Shown here one piece after another: positions 1 to 11,798 of a stretch of 64,000 bases of DNA; positions within the stretch are counted from its first letter, which is position 1, and each line of letters begins with the position of its first letter. Source of the stretch: Emergomyces orientalis (Eukaryota > Ascomycota > Eurotiomycetes > Onygenales > Ajellomycetaceae); contig MOWL01000047.1 of the NCBI GenBank assembly GCA_002110485.1, forward strand, positions 620,001 through 684,000, written 5' to 3'. Made by a program: the position numbers and the translations under genes. The notes under the pieces are model-generated. The model made no database searches. It had not been told where the DNA came from and worked only from the letters and a program-made list of their open reading frames with translations.

Positions 1-662
1 GCTTCTTTCTCTGCTCCATCGCATCGTCACTCTCTCCACCGACCCCCGGAGGAGATACCGCCTACCAGCTCTCCGCGGCACATCCCCCCCCCCCGGGTTC
101 CAAATTCATTCCAACTTCTTACCAGGCAACCACTGGCTCTGGGCTATCCCGTTCTCTCTCGCCGCTGTCTTGACCATTCATCACTCGTCCACCTACAGGA
201 AGGAGGTTTATTTTCGTGCGTTTCTGCCTGTGCCTCATTGCTGGCTGATGTCGTGGCTGCTGCTTCAAAATTCCTGGGTTCACATTGGAATAAATATAAA
301 AGAATAGGTACGCTCACGTTCTTCAAATCTTCTAGAGAAATAAAGTTTCCCATTTATTCACATACGAACTCTTGTCAAATTTCTATCCATCTTGCTCTTC
401 CTGGGCAACTCTGGAAGCTGTTGTCATTGTATCCATACGCCTCTCTTCATTTGCCTGTTTAATCATTATTACACACCGCTCCCAGCAAGTCTTTTAAGGT
501 TAGATCCTGCGCCAACCAATTTCTATATTTTTATTGCCAGATCCCGATCTCTACCGCGTCGTTTGATTCAACCGTCTTCTAAGCTTTTCTTGTTTATAAC
601 ATCTTTCGTGATTCGTTTGTTTTCCTTGCGCTCTGACTGTCTCCTCAGTTCTTGCTCTATAG
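1..662 (+). other. leader/promoter region of the AAA ATPase gene
   Basis: No supportable gene is seen before the AAA ATPase start. The stretch is pyrimidine-rich on the + strand, with many short C/T runs, as is common in long fungal 5' leaders. Short ORFs here are low-complexity and overlap one another. It probably holds the promoter and 5' UTR of the downstream gene. Confidence 0.4.
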
Positions 663-3600
663 ATGCCGGCCCTTCCAACAGAAAAGCCATCTAGAAAAAA
701 TTACAACCTATTATCCACCTCGGCTTCACGTACAACGCAAAAATCCGGTTCTGACACTGATTCTCGCGACCCAAGCACAACCCCCGTCTTCACTCCCTCC
801 TCCCCTTCTCCTTCCGGCTCCCCTCGACAGGCAGATAATATCCAGGACGAGATACTACTGTCCACAATGTCTGAGCAGGTAGCTTCATCTTCAGGTAAAA
901 CCGATGCCGCGGAGACAAAACAAGAAATGGAAGGTTCTCCGGAGGCAACCTCTTCAAAAACAGAATTAAAGTCGTCTGCAGCCGCTCCAGATTCTGCTCC
1001 GAAGAAAACATCATGCAAAAAGCACACTAGCGTTAAATCTAAGTCACAGAAGAAGCAAAAAAAAAAGAAGAAATCAAAAAAGGCCAAGGATTCATCAAGC
1101 AGTGAGAGTGAGGATTCTTCCTCGTCAAGTTCCAGTTCATCGTCTTCAGACTCATCTGACTCGGATTCGGAATCGTCCGAGTCGGATTCTCACAAAAAAA
1201 AGAAGAAGCGCGCCAAGCAGAAGGAGAAGAAAAAGGCTAAGGCTCGCAAGCAAGTGTCCTCTTCCGACAACGACGATTCGGAAAGTAGTGAGGAGGAATC
1301 GGAAGCCGATGACAAACCTACTAAGAAGCAGAAAAAGGCCAAAGCCAAAAAGAAGGCCAAGAAATCCCGAAAGATGCAGGAGGATGACTCCGGGGAAGAA
1401 AGTGATGTGGAAGATTTGGAAGAGCAGCTCCGAGCTACACAGCAAAAGTTACAGGCTCTCCGCATGAAACACAGTAAGTACTGTCCATAAAGGGCCGGCC
1501 GTTCAGCAAATGTTTGTGATAGTGTAGCGGCAACTAATTCTTTCGCAGGTTCACAACGTATCCAACTTAAAAATAAATCCAAAAAACGAAAGCGCGCGTC
1601 GAAAGTTGCTTTCAAGCGTGTTGATGAACGTAAGCACCATAGCATTACTATCATTCTTGAGCATACTTTTTCATTGCATGCTAACGTTTTTATCAAAAAA
1701 AATATATAGTTTGGGATGACACCATACATAATTACAAGCTGACAGAAACTGTTGATGATCCTGACGCAAATGAGTGGGACCAGTATATTTTTACCGTTCG
1801 TCGCAAATTTGACTGGGAGAATAAATATATGGACACCGTTGTAGACATCAAGAGCAAACCTCTGCGCGAAGCCCTGGCTCACGTCATGGATGGGGTTAAG
1901 GGCGTTTCATTAGTGCAGGATACCCCTGTTGTTGACCCTAACATGCTGTTCTTGTACCTCGAAGAATCTCGCGAATACGTTAAAGAGCTGAAAACCCTCT
2001 CGAAGTCGGAGAAGAAGAAGAAAGCCAAACGATTGGCTGCGACTAAATCCGCCCACTTGAAAATCCTGGTGAAATATCTTGACAGCGACTATGCTGAAAC
2101 CAAGAAGACTCTATATCCCCTCATGGAATCGAACATGATTACTTTTGATCTTTTATGGGCCCTTTTCAAGCCAAACACCATTGCCTACACTCCAACTTAT
2201 TCCTCTCCAGATGAACCGCGTGCGTTCAAAATCGAATATGCCACCAAAGAGAGCTCTTTCATGAAGGGACAGTGGTATGAAATTGAGGGCCGCTATCTCG
2301 AGTATGATGGCAAATCATTTGGGATGGGCACCATGGCTGTCGAAGTTGAATCATTCAAGGGATCCCGCAAGATTTCCAGCCTTGCTTGTTACCCCCTGAA
2401 GTATCATCGAGACCCAGAAGGCTTGAAAGCGAAGCTCGTTGAACGTGGTAAAAAGTTCGTGGCCCTCCAGGGCGTGAATTACCGCTTCCACAAGGGCATG
2501 GCTTTCTACAAGAAGAGACGATCGATAATAAAAGTCAATATCAATGGGCGCGTCATGGTTGACCCCGCTATTCACCGTCGAATCAATCCAAACTATCCCA
2601 TCAGCACCGTGAAACCAAAGGATCCGGACTTAATCGACGAATCTGACTGTGAGAGTGGATCGGATGATTGTTGCTGTTGTGCTGGGTCTGGATCAGAATC
2701 GGAGCACGGATCCAAAGACGATAGGCCCAAAATGAGACTCAAGTTGGTCGAAGATAAAGAGGGGAGCCCACATATCATCGAGGTCGAGTGTGATGAGGAC
2801 GGTGACGAAATAGTCAAGGAAGACCTCGATAAGATTGCCGATAAAGACGAACCAGGTCAGAAATTTGAATTCTCCGATGAAGAGCTCTTGATCGCCAGCC
2901 CAGTCGTTCTTGGGTTTGCCTTCAGCGAGAAACTGTGGTTGGAGTTCACTGTCTCTGGTATCAATGACATCGAGTGGAATTCAGGCGCCTTTGACTCTTT
3001 GGTCCTCCCCGACAATCAGAAATCGATCGTTAAAGCACTTGTAGAATCTCACACCTTCCACGCCGCTGAAAACATTGACGACGTGATTCAGGGTAAAGGC
3101 AAAGGCCTCGTAGCAGTCCTCCATGGTCCACCGGGTACAGGTAAAACTCTCACAGCGGAAGGCATCGCAGAACTGCTCAAGCGCCCGCTATACATGGTCA
3201 GTGCCGGCGAGCTGGGCACGGATTCGAGAACTCTAGAAGGAGAACTGAACAAAATCCTGGACATCGCACATTCATGGGGCGCTGTGCTACTCCTCGACGA
3301 GGCCGACGTGTTCCTTGAAAAGCGCACCATCCACGATATCCACCGCAACGCACTCGTCAGCATCTTCCTCCGCCTCCTCGAGTACTTCCAGGGGATCTTA
3401 TTCCTAACGACCAATCGTGTCGAGACGTTCGATGATGCATTCCAGTCACGGATACATGTTGCGCTTCGATATGGCGAGCTCACGCTCAAGGCCAAGCGGA
3501 CTGTATGGAAAATGTTCCTCGATAAGGTTAGGACTAAAGAAGGCGTTGCGGTTGTCCCGTTCACCGAGACGGACTATGAATCGCTTGCTAGACATAACTT

Positions 3601-3847
3601 GAACGGCCGACAGGTATGTTATTTCAATATTCAAAACTCTCATCTGATATACAATGATGTAATCTAACGCCAATCCCGCTGGGAACAGATCAAAAATTCC
3701 GTCCGCACCGCCCAGGCTCTCGCCCTGAACGAGAAGACCCCGCTGTCTATGGAGCATATCTCTCGCGTCCTAGATGTAGCGGAGACGTTCGACCAGGACC
3801 TTAAAGGCGGCACTGGCTACATAGATGCCATGCGGAGCTATACTTAA
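663..3847 (+). CDS. AAA-type ATPase with DUF7025-like region and Lys/Ser-rich N-terminus
   Basis: Four exons: 663-1473, 1549-1629, 1710-3613, 3689-3847. Phases agree and give 984 residues. The first ~270 residues are low-complexity: poly-Ser/Asp blocks alternating with poly-Lys. A region of the type annotated DUF7025 in filamentous fungi follows (around 350-560), then an acidic linker with a CCCC run and a single AAA module. Walker A GPPGTGKT is near residue 770, Walker B LLLDEAD near 825, and a sensor-like LTTNR follows. This is the usual layout of the fungal AAA proteins of unknown substrate; the charged tail suggests a nuclear or nucleic-acid-associated role, which is inference. An alternative in-frame start lies at 867 (MSEQ...) in a better initiation context, so the first 68 residues are uncertain. 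Confidence 0.88.
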
Positions 3848-5293
3848 ACTCCCATTCCCTTATTCGCCTACGCCTTCTCTACTCTCAGCTTACGAACCTC
3901 CGCCTCTCTGAACGGAAAAATGGGTAAACCCTTTTCCACTCTCACCAGTTATGTAACTACTAGTTTTGGTTTCTTCTATCTCTTTTTTTTTTTTTTTTTT
4001 CAATTTCATTCTAAATCTCTGGTTACTTGACTATTCAGGCGATCTTGAACACGGTTAATGTTTTTGGTTCCCTTTTTACATTCCCCCAAAGTTTCCCCAG
4101 GTTTAGCTAACAGCTGTCTAAACCTCTTGGTTTTAACGTTTTTTAATCTCCCCCCCCCTTTTGCTAGCAACGCGCTCCCCTCTCATATCTCCGCCTAACC
4201 TTGCCACTCACCATCATCATGATATGATGTGCCACTGACCTGCCTGCGTTTCCCCAATCTTGATTCATAGATCGCATAACTACATCTGCCCTTCTCAAAG
4301 ATCTCCTCTTCATTCTCCCCATCAAACACCAAGCGCGCCCTCTCCTCTCATCTCCGCAACATTTACAAAGAAGAAAGACGAAGACACGAAGAAACGAAAG
4401 AAAGAAAGATAAAGAAAGAAAGAAACATATAATATTTTTTATACATCTAAATCAATAAACCTTCAATATTTTTCTGCAAATACCCTTCATCAACGTAACT
4501 TAACTCCACTAGGTGCTGCCATTATTCATTTTCGGGTTTTGACAATCTTCCCTTGGGAAATGAGTGTGATTTATTGCCTTCTGGTGGCTTCCAGGCCTGC
4601 TCTCTTCTTGCTATTTTCTTCATTTTTGGTCCATCCCTCCATTCCGTTTGATTGCCTTGCCCCTTTTTTACTTCCCTTCAACTGGCGCCAACTAATCCAT
4701 TAACTTACCCATCCTCCAATTTCACCTGACTACAACAATAATACATCCAATTTAAACGTAACACTATAATATGAATTGAAATAATTTCCTTTTCTAAAAC
4801 ATATTTTCAATGAATTGGCTTGGGCCGATTTAGCAATATCTAGTGTGATCTTCAATATAAAGCGCATTTTAGCAAGAAAGGAGGTGGCGAAAGCGCACAC
4901 TTTCCTTTTTTGGAAACCAGGAATGTAATTTTTTGTCACAATGAATAAATCTGACAGACTGCCACCAACCTCGTGAAAACCGATCCTGTTCAATATGAGA
5001 GAGAGCACTACAATCACCACAAACCCGAAACCAAGATAGGGAAAGACAAAGGGTCAAAAAAATTTCATAAAATTTGGGGGAGGGCGCCAAAACGAAAATA
5101 TATCAACAAGTGGACTTTTAGAAAATCTCTTGATTTGAAACAGTTTTCGTATTAAATTGTATTGTAATTTATCTTTTTAGGTAGTGGTGTACATAAGGGG
5201 GAATGAAAGAGACGAAAGGGAGAGGGGGTCTTAGAAATGTCTAAAATAGAAAGGGGGCGGAAGACGGAGAGGGAGAAAGTAATCTGACATCGT
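3848..5293. other. intergenic, convergent 3' ends, low-complexity tracts
   Basis: This region lies between the convergent AAA ATPase and malate dehydrogenase genes. It contains a T18 tract near 3983, a GAAA-repeat stretch around 4380-4425 and AT-rich DNA to about 5160. No ORF has coding character. Confidence 0.6.
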
Positions 5294-6719
5294 TTATGGG
5301 TTGCTCTTAACGAACTCAACGCCCTTAGCGATGTTCTTCTTCAAATCAACTAGGCAGGCATCGACGAGCTTCTGCTCGTGCGCGGAGACCTTGCCAATGG
5401 GCAGGATCTCCTCGACACCATTGGGTCCGAGGCGAACGTTGGACGCGAAGAAGTTGATGCCCTGGTCCTTGAAGAGCGGGCTCTCAACGAAAGTGGGCTC
5501 GATGACGTCCTTGACGCCTTGGGAGGCCTTGAGCAGGCTCTCAGCGAATCGGGCACCGGCCATGGCCATAGAGAGGGTGGCGGATCCGGCGCCGTCTTTG
5601 GCCTTGACGACCTCGTCGCCGCCGAATTGGATGCGATTGACGAGGGCGTCGAGCTTCTCGGCGGCGATGTCGGGGTGGTTCGATTGGGAGATCAGGGGGA
5701 CAATGGTGACGCCGGAGTGACCACCAACGACAGTGACCTTCTCATTCGCAGGATCGGTGCCCTTGACTTGAGAGATGAAGCGGGAGGCCCGAACAACATC
5801 AAGGGTGGTAACTCCGAAAAGGCGCTTGGGGTTGTAGACGTTCTTGGACTTGAAGATCTCGGCGACGATGGGGACGGTGGAGTTGACCTGAGAAAATCCA
5901 GGGTTAGATTAAAACTCTCCCAAAAGAAATAGTGCCCCATTGAGGATAAGGCCAAAATACGTACGGGGTTAGAGATGACAAGGATATTGGCATTGGGAGA
6001 GGCCTCAGCAGCAGCCTTAGCCAAGTCACGGACAATAGAGGCGTTAGTGTTGAACAGATCTAACGTGATAACAGACAGTCAATTTCACATGTACGACAGA
6101 GAACAACACGAGTAAGTAGAAGTGGGCAGATTTATAGTTATATCATACCGTCACGGGTCATGCCAGGCTTGCGAGGAACACCAGCGGGGATGAGGACGAT
6201 CTCAGCATCCTTCAAGGCCTCCCGAAGACCAGAGGGAGTAGGGTCATATCCAGTAACGGTGCTGTTGGTGTTGATATGACTGAGATCTGCGGCAACACCT
6301 ATAGAACGAGAAATAACAGCAAACAAAGCACATCAGCACGTATTTCCATTCCATATCTTGCCATTGGTTATATATGATCCCATGATTCTCCAGTATTGAC
6401 TCCTTTCCCTATAGAGCCAATTGGGTGATGTTTGGTGTTTGGTGTTCAGTCATACCTGGACCTCCCCGGATATCGTACAACGCGAGCTGGGTAACGCGAG
6501 GGTTGAGCTTCATCAACAGAGACAATGGTTGACCAATGCCACCGGCAGCACCGAGGACGGTGACTTTAGAAGCCTATTAGTAGATAGAGTAAGCTATTAG
6601 CATCAGTTCCTAATAGTGATATATATTCATAACCGCGGTTGACGGGTCTTTACCTGGGGTGCAGAGACGGAGAAGGCCCGGCGCTGGGCAAGGCCAAAAG
6701 CTCTTCGTGCGGCAAACAT
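5294..6719 (-). CDS. MDH1: malate dehydrogenase, mitochondrial
   Basis: Five exons on the minus strand: 6719-6654, 6573-6456, 6298-6149, 6059-5965, 5887-5294. They join in phase to 340 residues, the normal family length. The first exon is an Arg/Ala-rich mitochondrial presequence (MFAARRAFGLAQRRAF). Next come the NAD-binding glycine motif GAAGGIGQPL, the substrate-loop arginines in IPAGVPRKPGMTRDD, the ISNPVNS segment and the catalytic-histidine motif GGHSGVTIVPL. It interconverts malate and oxaloacetate with NAD in the TCA cycle. The presequence and the GGHSG-type family place it in mitochondria rather than cytosol or peroxisome. All key residues are present and there are no breaks. Confidence 0.96.
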
Positions 6720-7478
6720 TGTGGCGGGTAAGATGTGGTATCGAGGGAGAAGAAGACAATTGAGGAAATGTGGGTGGAAGCAGGAAGTAGAAAGTAGGAG
6801 ATAGGAATTGGAGATGTGTTATTGACGCTGAAGCTGAAGCTGGCGTAAATATAAAATTGTCGTCGAGAAAAGAAAAAAAATGTTGGAAAGAGCCCGGGAT
6901 CACGGGCAATCACGGGACCACGGTCGGGCCGGCAGTTATGGATTAGGTAAGCGGAACGGTTCCTCGGTCACCGGATCGGGAAATAATGAGGCAGAGAGCA
7001 GCATAGCTAGGCAGATACTAGAATATATATAGTACTATGTAGGGAATAGCAGAGGAAGAGGAATTGATGCTTCATACCGCGACCCTTATCTACCAGCAAG
7101 GACAGGTGCAGGTTATTTACAAATAAATTTATAGTTAAGCTACAGAACCATGGATCTCAATATATACAAATCGGGTTTCTAGAACCTGTTCTCCTAATAT
7201 ATTCAAATGCATTTTATGTTTCCGCCACTCCGCTCATTGTGAGAGCCTCGGGTGTATATTTGCCCAGCTGTAATGTCCAAGCGTATGTCGGGAAGGATAT
7301 GTTAAACAAAAGAATCCCCTGAGTCGTTTCGGAAGGAATCAATATTGAGAGTACTATCCTTCGTCTATATCGCTGATTGGAAGTTTCCGGGCGCCTTGTA
7401 TGTAGCCGTAAAGGGCAAGAAGTAAACAAGTAATAGTTTGCTGCCAGTGTTTGTGAAGAATCTGCTATCTCTTCTATC
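6720..7478. other. intergenic region upstream of malate dehydrogenase
   Basis: This holds the promoter side of the malate dehydrogenase gene and the 3' side of the membrane-protein gene. A 71-codon minus ORF (7214-7429) has no recognisable features and is not called. Confidence 0.5.
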
Positions 7479-8797
7479 CTACCTAGATACGTAGGTAGGC
7501 AGCTTTTCTTCCTGAAGATGCTTCCGCGGCCACGCCTGCACCTCCTCTAGCAGCTGCTCTGGAACATTCTTCTGGCATTTCCTGGAACGATAGGCCCTCA
7601 TACCTTTATTAATAACGGACGCCATGACCACTAGAATTGCAGCCACGCTGGGAGACCATTGGCCGACAGATGCCATCTCTTCATCGTAGGGGAGACTCGT
7701 CTTCATTAAATTAATCTCGTTGACAACGATATGGGTGATGAATAGTGGTGGCGTCGCTAGATCAAATAGCAGTTCAAGAAGCAACCAGGGGTAAATCAGC
7801 ATTGCGACTATGCGCGCTCTCCGCTGGCGGGGGAATCTGGCCTTGTGGATGTAGTGGAAGAGCAACATGTACCCGCCATACCAATTCGAACATGCCGTGT
7901 TATACACTTGCTGTGACAGTTTCATGTTTAGGGAACTATTAATTTGTGTCATGGCAAAACGTGTGCAGAGCTCTGATGGTGTATGCGGGTTCATATTCAA
8001 CGCAATGAACTTGTAAGCTGCCGCCAGGATTGGCACGATTAATATCGTTCCGAGATTCGCATAGGACACCAACAGGTACGTGGTTGGAATGGCTGTGATC
8101 CTCGATGGATCCCGCATAGGCGTCTTCGCGCCAAAGCACTTGTAAGTGCAGTTGCTGAACTGCGGATCAGCCGTTTGATATGGAGTCGTGAGAAGTAACC
8201 CTGACGCAGACCGGCATGCAGGCTCAGCATCAGATCGGACATCTAGCAGCTCAGTACGGCAGAAAAGACACCCAATCCCCACCAGCACACCCTACAGTAC
8301 AAGCACCAGCCTCGCCTCGGACTATCGCATGGCCCGCGACCAATGCACCAGGCCAACAAGGCCATACTACCCGTGCTGAGAACCGCCCATGCGGCGAGGA
8401 TATCCAAATCGAAAACTGGTTTTCTAGAGCTCACAAGCGCCATGGCGTGTATTGCCGTGGAGCCCGCGTAGGATAATGCAGATGCCAGTGCTCCCATCAC
8501 CAGCGATCGCTGGTAGCGGTCCAGAATCGCGAGAGTGAGGGAGGCATAGTACAGAAGCCGTGGGAGGAAGCCGTACTGCCCGCTCATCGGATAGACGCAC
8601 ATAACTGTATTGCTAGCATTGTAGCCCCCTGGGATATTTGAGGGCTCAACGAGGTCGCGGCGAGCTATGTCTAGTGATGTTGGTGGGTTTGCGTTTGTTG
8701 ATGTTGATATCGTCGCTGCTTTCAAGTTGGCTCTTGAGGGAGCAATTATTACGAAAATGCAGACTGCGAGAAGTATGATGAGCTTGCGTCGAGCCAT
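7479..8797 (-). CDS. multi-pass membrane protein, unknown function
   Basis: Start chosen at 8797 (MARRKLIILLAVCIF...), which gives a signal-peptide or signal-anchor N-terminus; an upstream in-frame ATG at 8854 is also possible. The first reading frame (8797 to about 8296) and the second (about 8242 or 8210 to 7479) need one intron. The best donor is GTAGGG at 8295. Acceptors CTAG at 8243 or GTCAG at 8211 both keep phase, so about ten residues are undecided. The protein is about 420-430 residues. It has a luminal-type segment after the leader, several hydrophobic helices, a Cys-containing segment (FSNCTYKCFGAK) and further helices before a basic tail. I do not recognise the family. A similar-looking smaller membrane protein lies immediately upstream on the same strand. 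Confidence 0.6.
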
Positions 8798-8900
8798 GAT
8801 TCTTTTGAGGCGGGGTATTTTGATACTTTTTTGTTCATGAGGAAAGTTATACACAGGTCAGGCCGTGAGTCTCGGTGAGGAGGAGACATATCCATTATTA

Positions 8901-9546
8901 TTATTCAACCACCGTGGCCATGGTCAGAATGTAGAGAAACAACGGAGTGGACAGCCATGGGCAGAGCAGCCTTTGGTAGCACCACCAAGCGCGGGCTAGC
9001 CTCTCATCAGATACGAGGAGAACACTGGTGTGTGGTGAATACCAGCTCCAGCTGCCATTCGCTGCGTTGTGAAATGGTCTGGTCACTTTAAAATGCAATG
9101 CGAGGGAGATAGATATTTATTACTCTCACCTGTTCTCCTCAGCCTTGTGAAACACACACACACACACACCCAAAGAATGAAATGCCCCAACAGATGCAAC
9201 CCGCGTTACAGTACGTAAAGGTCAGCTGGGTAATCCCCATATTTACTCCCAAAAAAGCAGAAGTAGAATAAATATATATTAAGCACGCAAAGGTCCAGAT
9301 ATGCCTCTGTTTTGCGCTTCTGTTGACGGAATTGAAGTCGTTAATGTCAGCAAGCCCCTCAAAAGATAGATTTCCAAAGTAGGGAGTCATTGGGATACCA
9401 GGGTCCCGCATTAGCACCATGGCCATTAGCAGAGCGGATGAAGGCGAGGTAAAGGGTTGAAAGGATGTGGGCCAAGAAGAGCAACACAAAAGACTGATAA
9501 CACCATGCGCTGCATTACCCATGACGAGTACTAACCAAACTACCAA
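8901..9546 (-). CDS. small hydrophobic protein, unknown function
   Basis: The tentative model has two exons, 9546-9210 and 9085-8901, joined in phase 1 to about 173 residues. The second part is WWCYQRLLCPWL...-like and strongly hydrophobic; the first has two clear membrane segments. The acceptor (AAAG) is weak and the intron carries a TG microsatellite, so the junction is uncertain. The gene ends only about 100 bp before the next membrane-protein gene on the same strand. The pair may be a tandem arrangement of related membrane proteins, but I see no convincing sequence match between them. No function assigned. Confidence 0.35.
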
Positions 9547-9661
9547 AACAAAAGAAAAGAAAAAGAGGGGTGGGGGTGGTTAAGTTAAAAATAAAGAGCT
9601 TAAGAATCACATAGTCGAACAAAATCACCAAACCATCCCCGGGTCCTATAATCCATGGGAC

Positions 9662-9701
<40 letters not shown>
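9662..9701. repeat. (TA)n(TG)n dinucleotide microsatellite
   Basis: An uninterrupted TA run passes directly into a TG run, followed by an A/G-rich stretch, in the 3' flank of BOS1. Confidence 0.95.
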
Positions 9702-9755
9702 CGTAGAAAGAAAAAGAAGGAAAAAAAAAGAAAAAAAAGAAAAAGAAAGAACCCC

Positions 9756-10784
9756 CTATGTCAAAAAATGCAACACCGCCCAACAAAACAAGAAAAATAT
9801 CACGACCCCACCCCAAAATATCCACTTATCCTGCTTTGCCCGCCGCTCAATCGTCCGTATCGTATCCCCGCTTACCCCCAGCGTATTCGCAACGCTGTAT
9901 AACCTCCGCTGCGTCCCCTTGAGTATCTCCCGCTGCTGGCCGAGGTCCCCCAGAACCGCCCGTCCCCGGTCGAGAAACTCGTCTAGCTGTGCGTTGGTGT
10001 TGGAGAAGAAGGATTGTTCGCGTAGGGCGTGGTTTTCGCGTGTGTAATCTGTGGGACCACCGCTGAAGCCGAGGCCGCCGCTCCCACCGCTGGCGCTGGG
10101 TGAGGAGCGGTGGTGTGGGTAGTTTGGGTTGGCGAAGGGGGAGGATTGGGGGAGGTTGGATTGGGCGTAGGGATTTTCGGGGGTGGAAGCATGGTGGGGG
10201 CGGCGGCCTAGGAGTTCGTTGCGGTTTGAGGTGGATTGCTGCATGTTCGATTGTTAGTGAAGTTTGGGCAGAGTGGCAGATATGTACTAGTAGTTTGGGT
10301 ATATCCGGGAAGGAAGAGATTAGATTTTACGTACAGCATCCTCGCGCTCCTTTTTTAGCCGATCAAACAGCTGTCTGTAATCTGCCAGCTCGGTGCGGAA
10401 GTTCTTCAACCGCTCAAAGGCCAGTTCTTGTTTGGCGGGGATGAGCTCTTGTTTGGAGAGGGAGGAGTAGTCGTCGATTGTGCGGGAGAAAGAAGTTAGG
10501 GAGGCGGATATTTGGCCTGGTGTATAATATATTTAGTTGTCTGATAGTACACAAACGTGTAAAGTGGGGAAGAGGTAGAGGGAGAAGGGAGAGGTAAGTG
10601 TTTTGTCCGAACCTTGCACGGCGGGGGATGTTGTGGTTGGAGCTTCGGCGAAGGCGTCCAGGTCGCGGCGGAGAGCTGAGGACTGCTTCAGCGCCGCGTT
10701 GAAAAGGGAGTTCTGAATATAAAATATATGAGTTTTAGAATAAACTATAATGGGCTTGTCTGAGTCATGGGAGATACTAACCAT
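9756..10784 (-). CDS. BOS1: BOS1/membrin-type Qb-SNARE
   Basis: Exons on the minus strand: 10784-10782 (the ATG only), 10712-10613, 10516-10335, 10238-9756. Phases agree and give 255 residues, typical for BOS1. The protein begins MNSLFNAALKQ and has an N-terminal helical region. A Pro/Ser/Gly-rich linker precedes the SNARE motif around residues 165-225, with the zero-layer glutamine in DLGQQREILKG. A C-terminal membrane anchor ends the chain (IFWGGVVIFFLFCWAVLHFL). The family mediates fusion of ER-derived vesicles with the early Golgi. Placing the start codon alone in exon 1 is supported by a strong donor (ATG|GTTAGT) and by the family's conserved MNSL(Y/F)N start. Confidence 0.93.
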
Positions 10785-11798
10785 GGTGCTTTGAAATCGC
10801 GGAGCGGGATGATGGGAGTTATATGTTGGTTATGTATAGCAGCAAAAGTAGGCGGTGAATTCAGGAAAATTGTAGGTAAGAGGTTTCCTGGAGTATTTTC
10901 AATTGAACTGACGGGTAATCATGGCAGTGGTCAGTATGGCACATGGATCATAGGGGTATGCTGCGTAAATGTCCCCGTTCATAATTGCAGTTATGAATTT
11001 TCTTACAGATTCATTTGCAAATTGTCCACCTGCATCATCGCCAAACCAATTGGATATTCTGACGCTCTTCACCGCTTTCGTGTCGTCTATTTAGTGTCTG
11101 AATCACATTTGCCGACAGTCAACCATACAATGAGAGGTCGTCCCCGTAAACTTCCAGGTCTACAATTGATATATCAATCATTCTTGTTTACTCCCTATGT
11201 TCTTATTATTTACCTCTTCTCCTAGTTATACCTACAACTTCAGAAACTGCAAGAGATCCCATCCAATCATCCATTGGAATGATGTAAATAACCTTCAAAT
11301 TCACTCGTTCAATATGGACACAGAGCTAAAAGGTCGCTCGGAGGGGCAACAGCCATGAATATAAAACTTTGTACATACATATATAGTATATTTATGTGCG
11401 CCATATGCAACTTGCCATGGATCTTCCCTATCCTGGACAAGAGAGGAAGTTGATGCGCGTACACACTGGATTGGAGAAGAGATGAATGAAACTCATACAC
11501 GTAACAATGGCAATAGGAAATCGCCTAGACAATACAACTAATTACTTAGGAAAACGAAGATGTTCCCATGCGCGAAATGTCGGGAAAACAACTCGGACGA
11601 GGCAAAAGGGAAACTGCAAGATCAATGATCCAAAACCCCTCAGCTAACTAACTCCAAAACATCAAACTAAAGAGCAAGCCAGATTCAAGGAGACAGAATG
11701 GGGGAGGTCAGAAAAGATAAGAGGACATTTGTGCATATGACCTGATATATGCATCAAGCCAGGCCCGTATTGATTAACCAGTCCAAAACCAAAGCGTT
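10785..11798. other. intergenic, no gene seen
   Basis: This separates the BOS1 promoter from the OM14-like gene's 3' end. ORFs of 152 and 63 codons here lack family features and compositional support. Confidence 0.5.

Noticed and set aside
5378..5932. 184-codon plus-strand ORF over malate dehydrogenase
   Set aside because: It is an antisense shadow; the minus strand encodes a complete, conserved enzyme.
8188..8476. Plus-strand ORFs of 63-86 codons opposite the membrane-protein gene
   Set aside because: They are antisense shadows of the minus-strand coding sequence.
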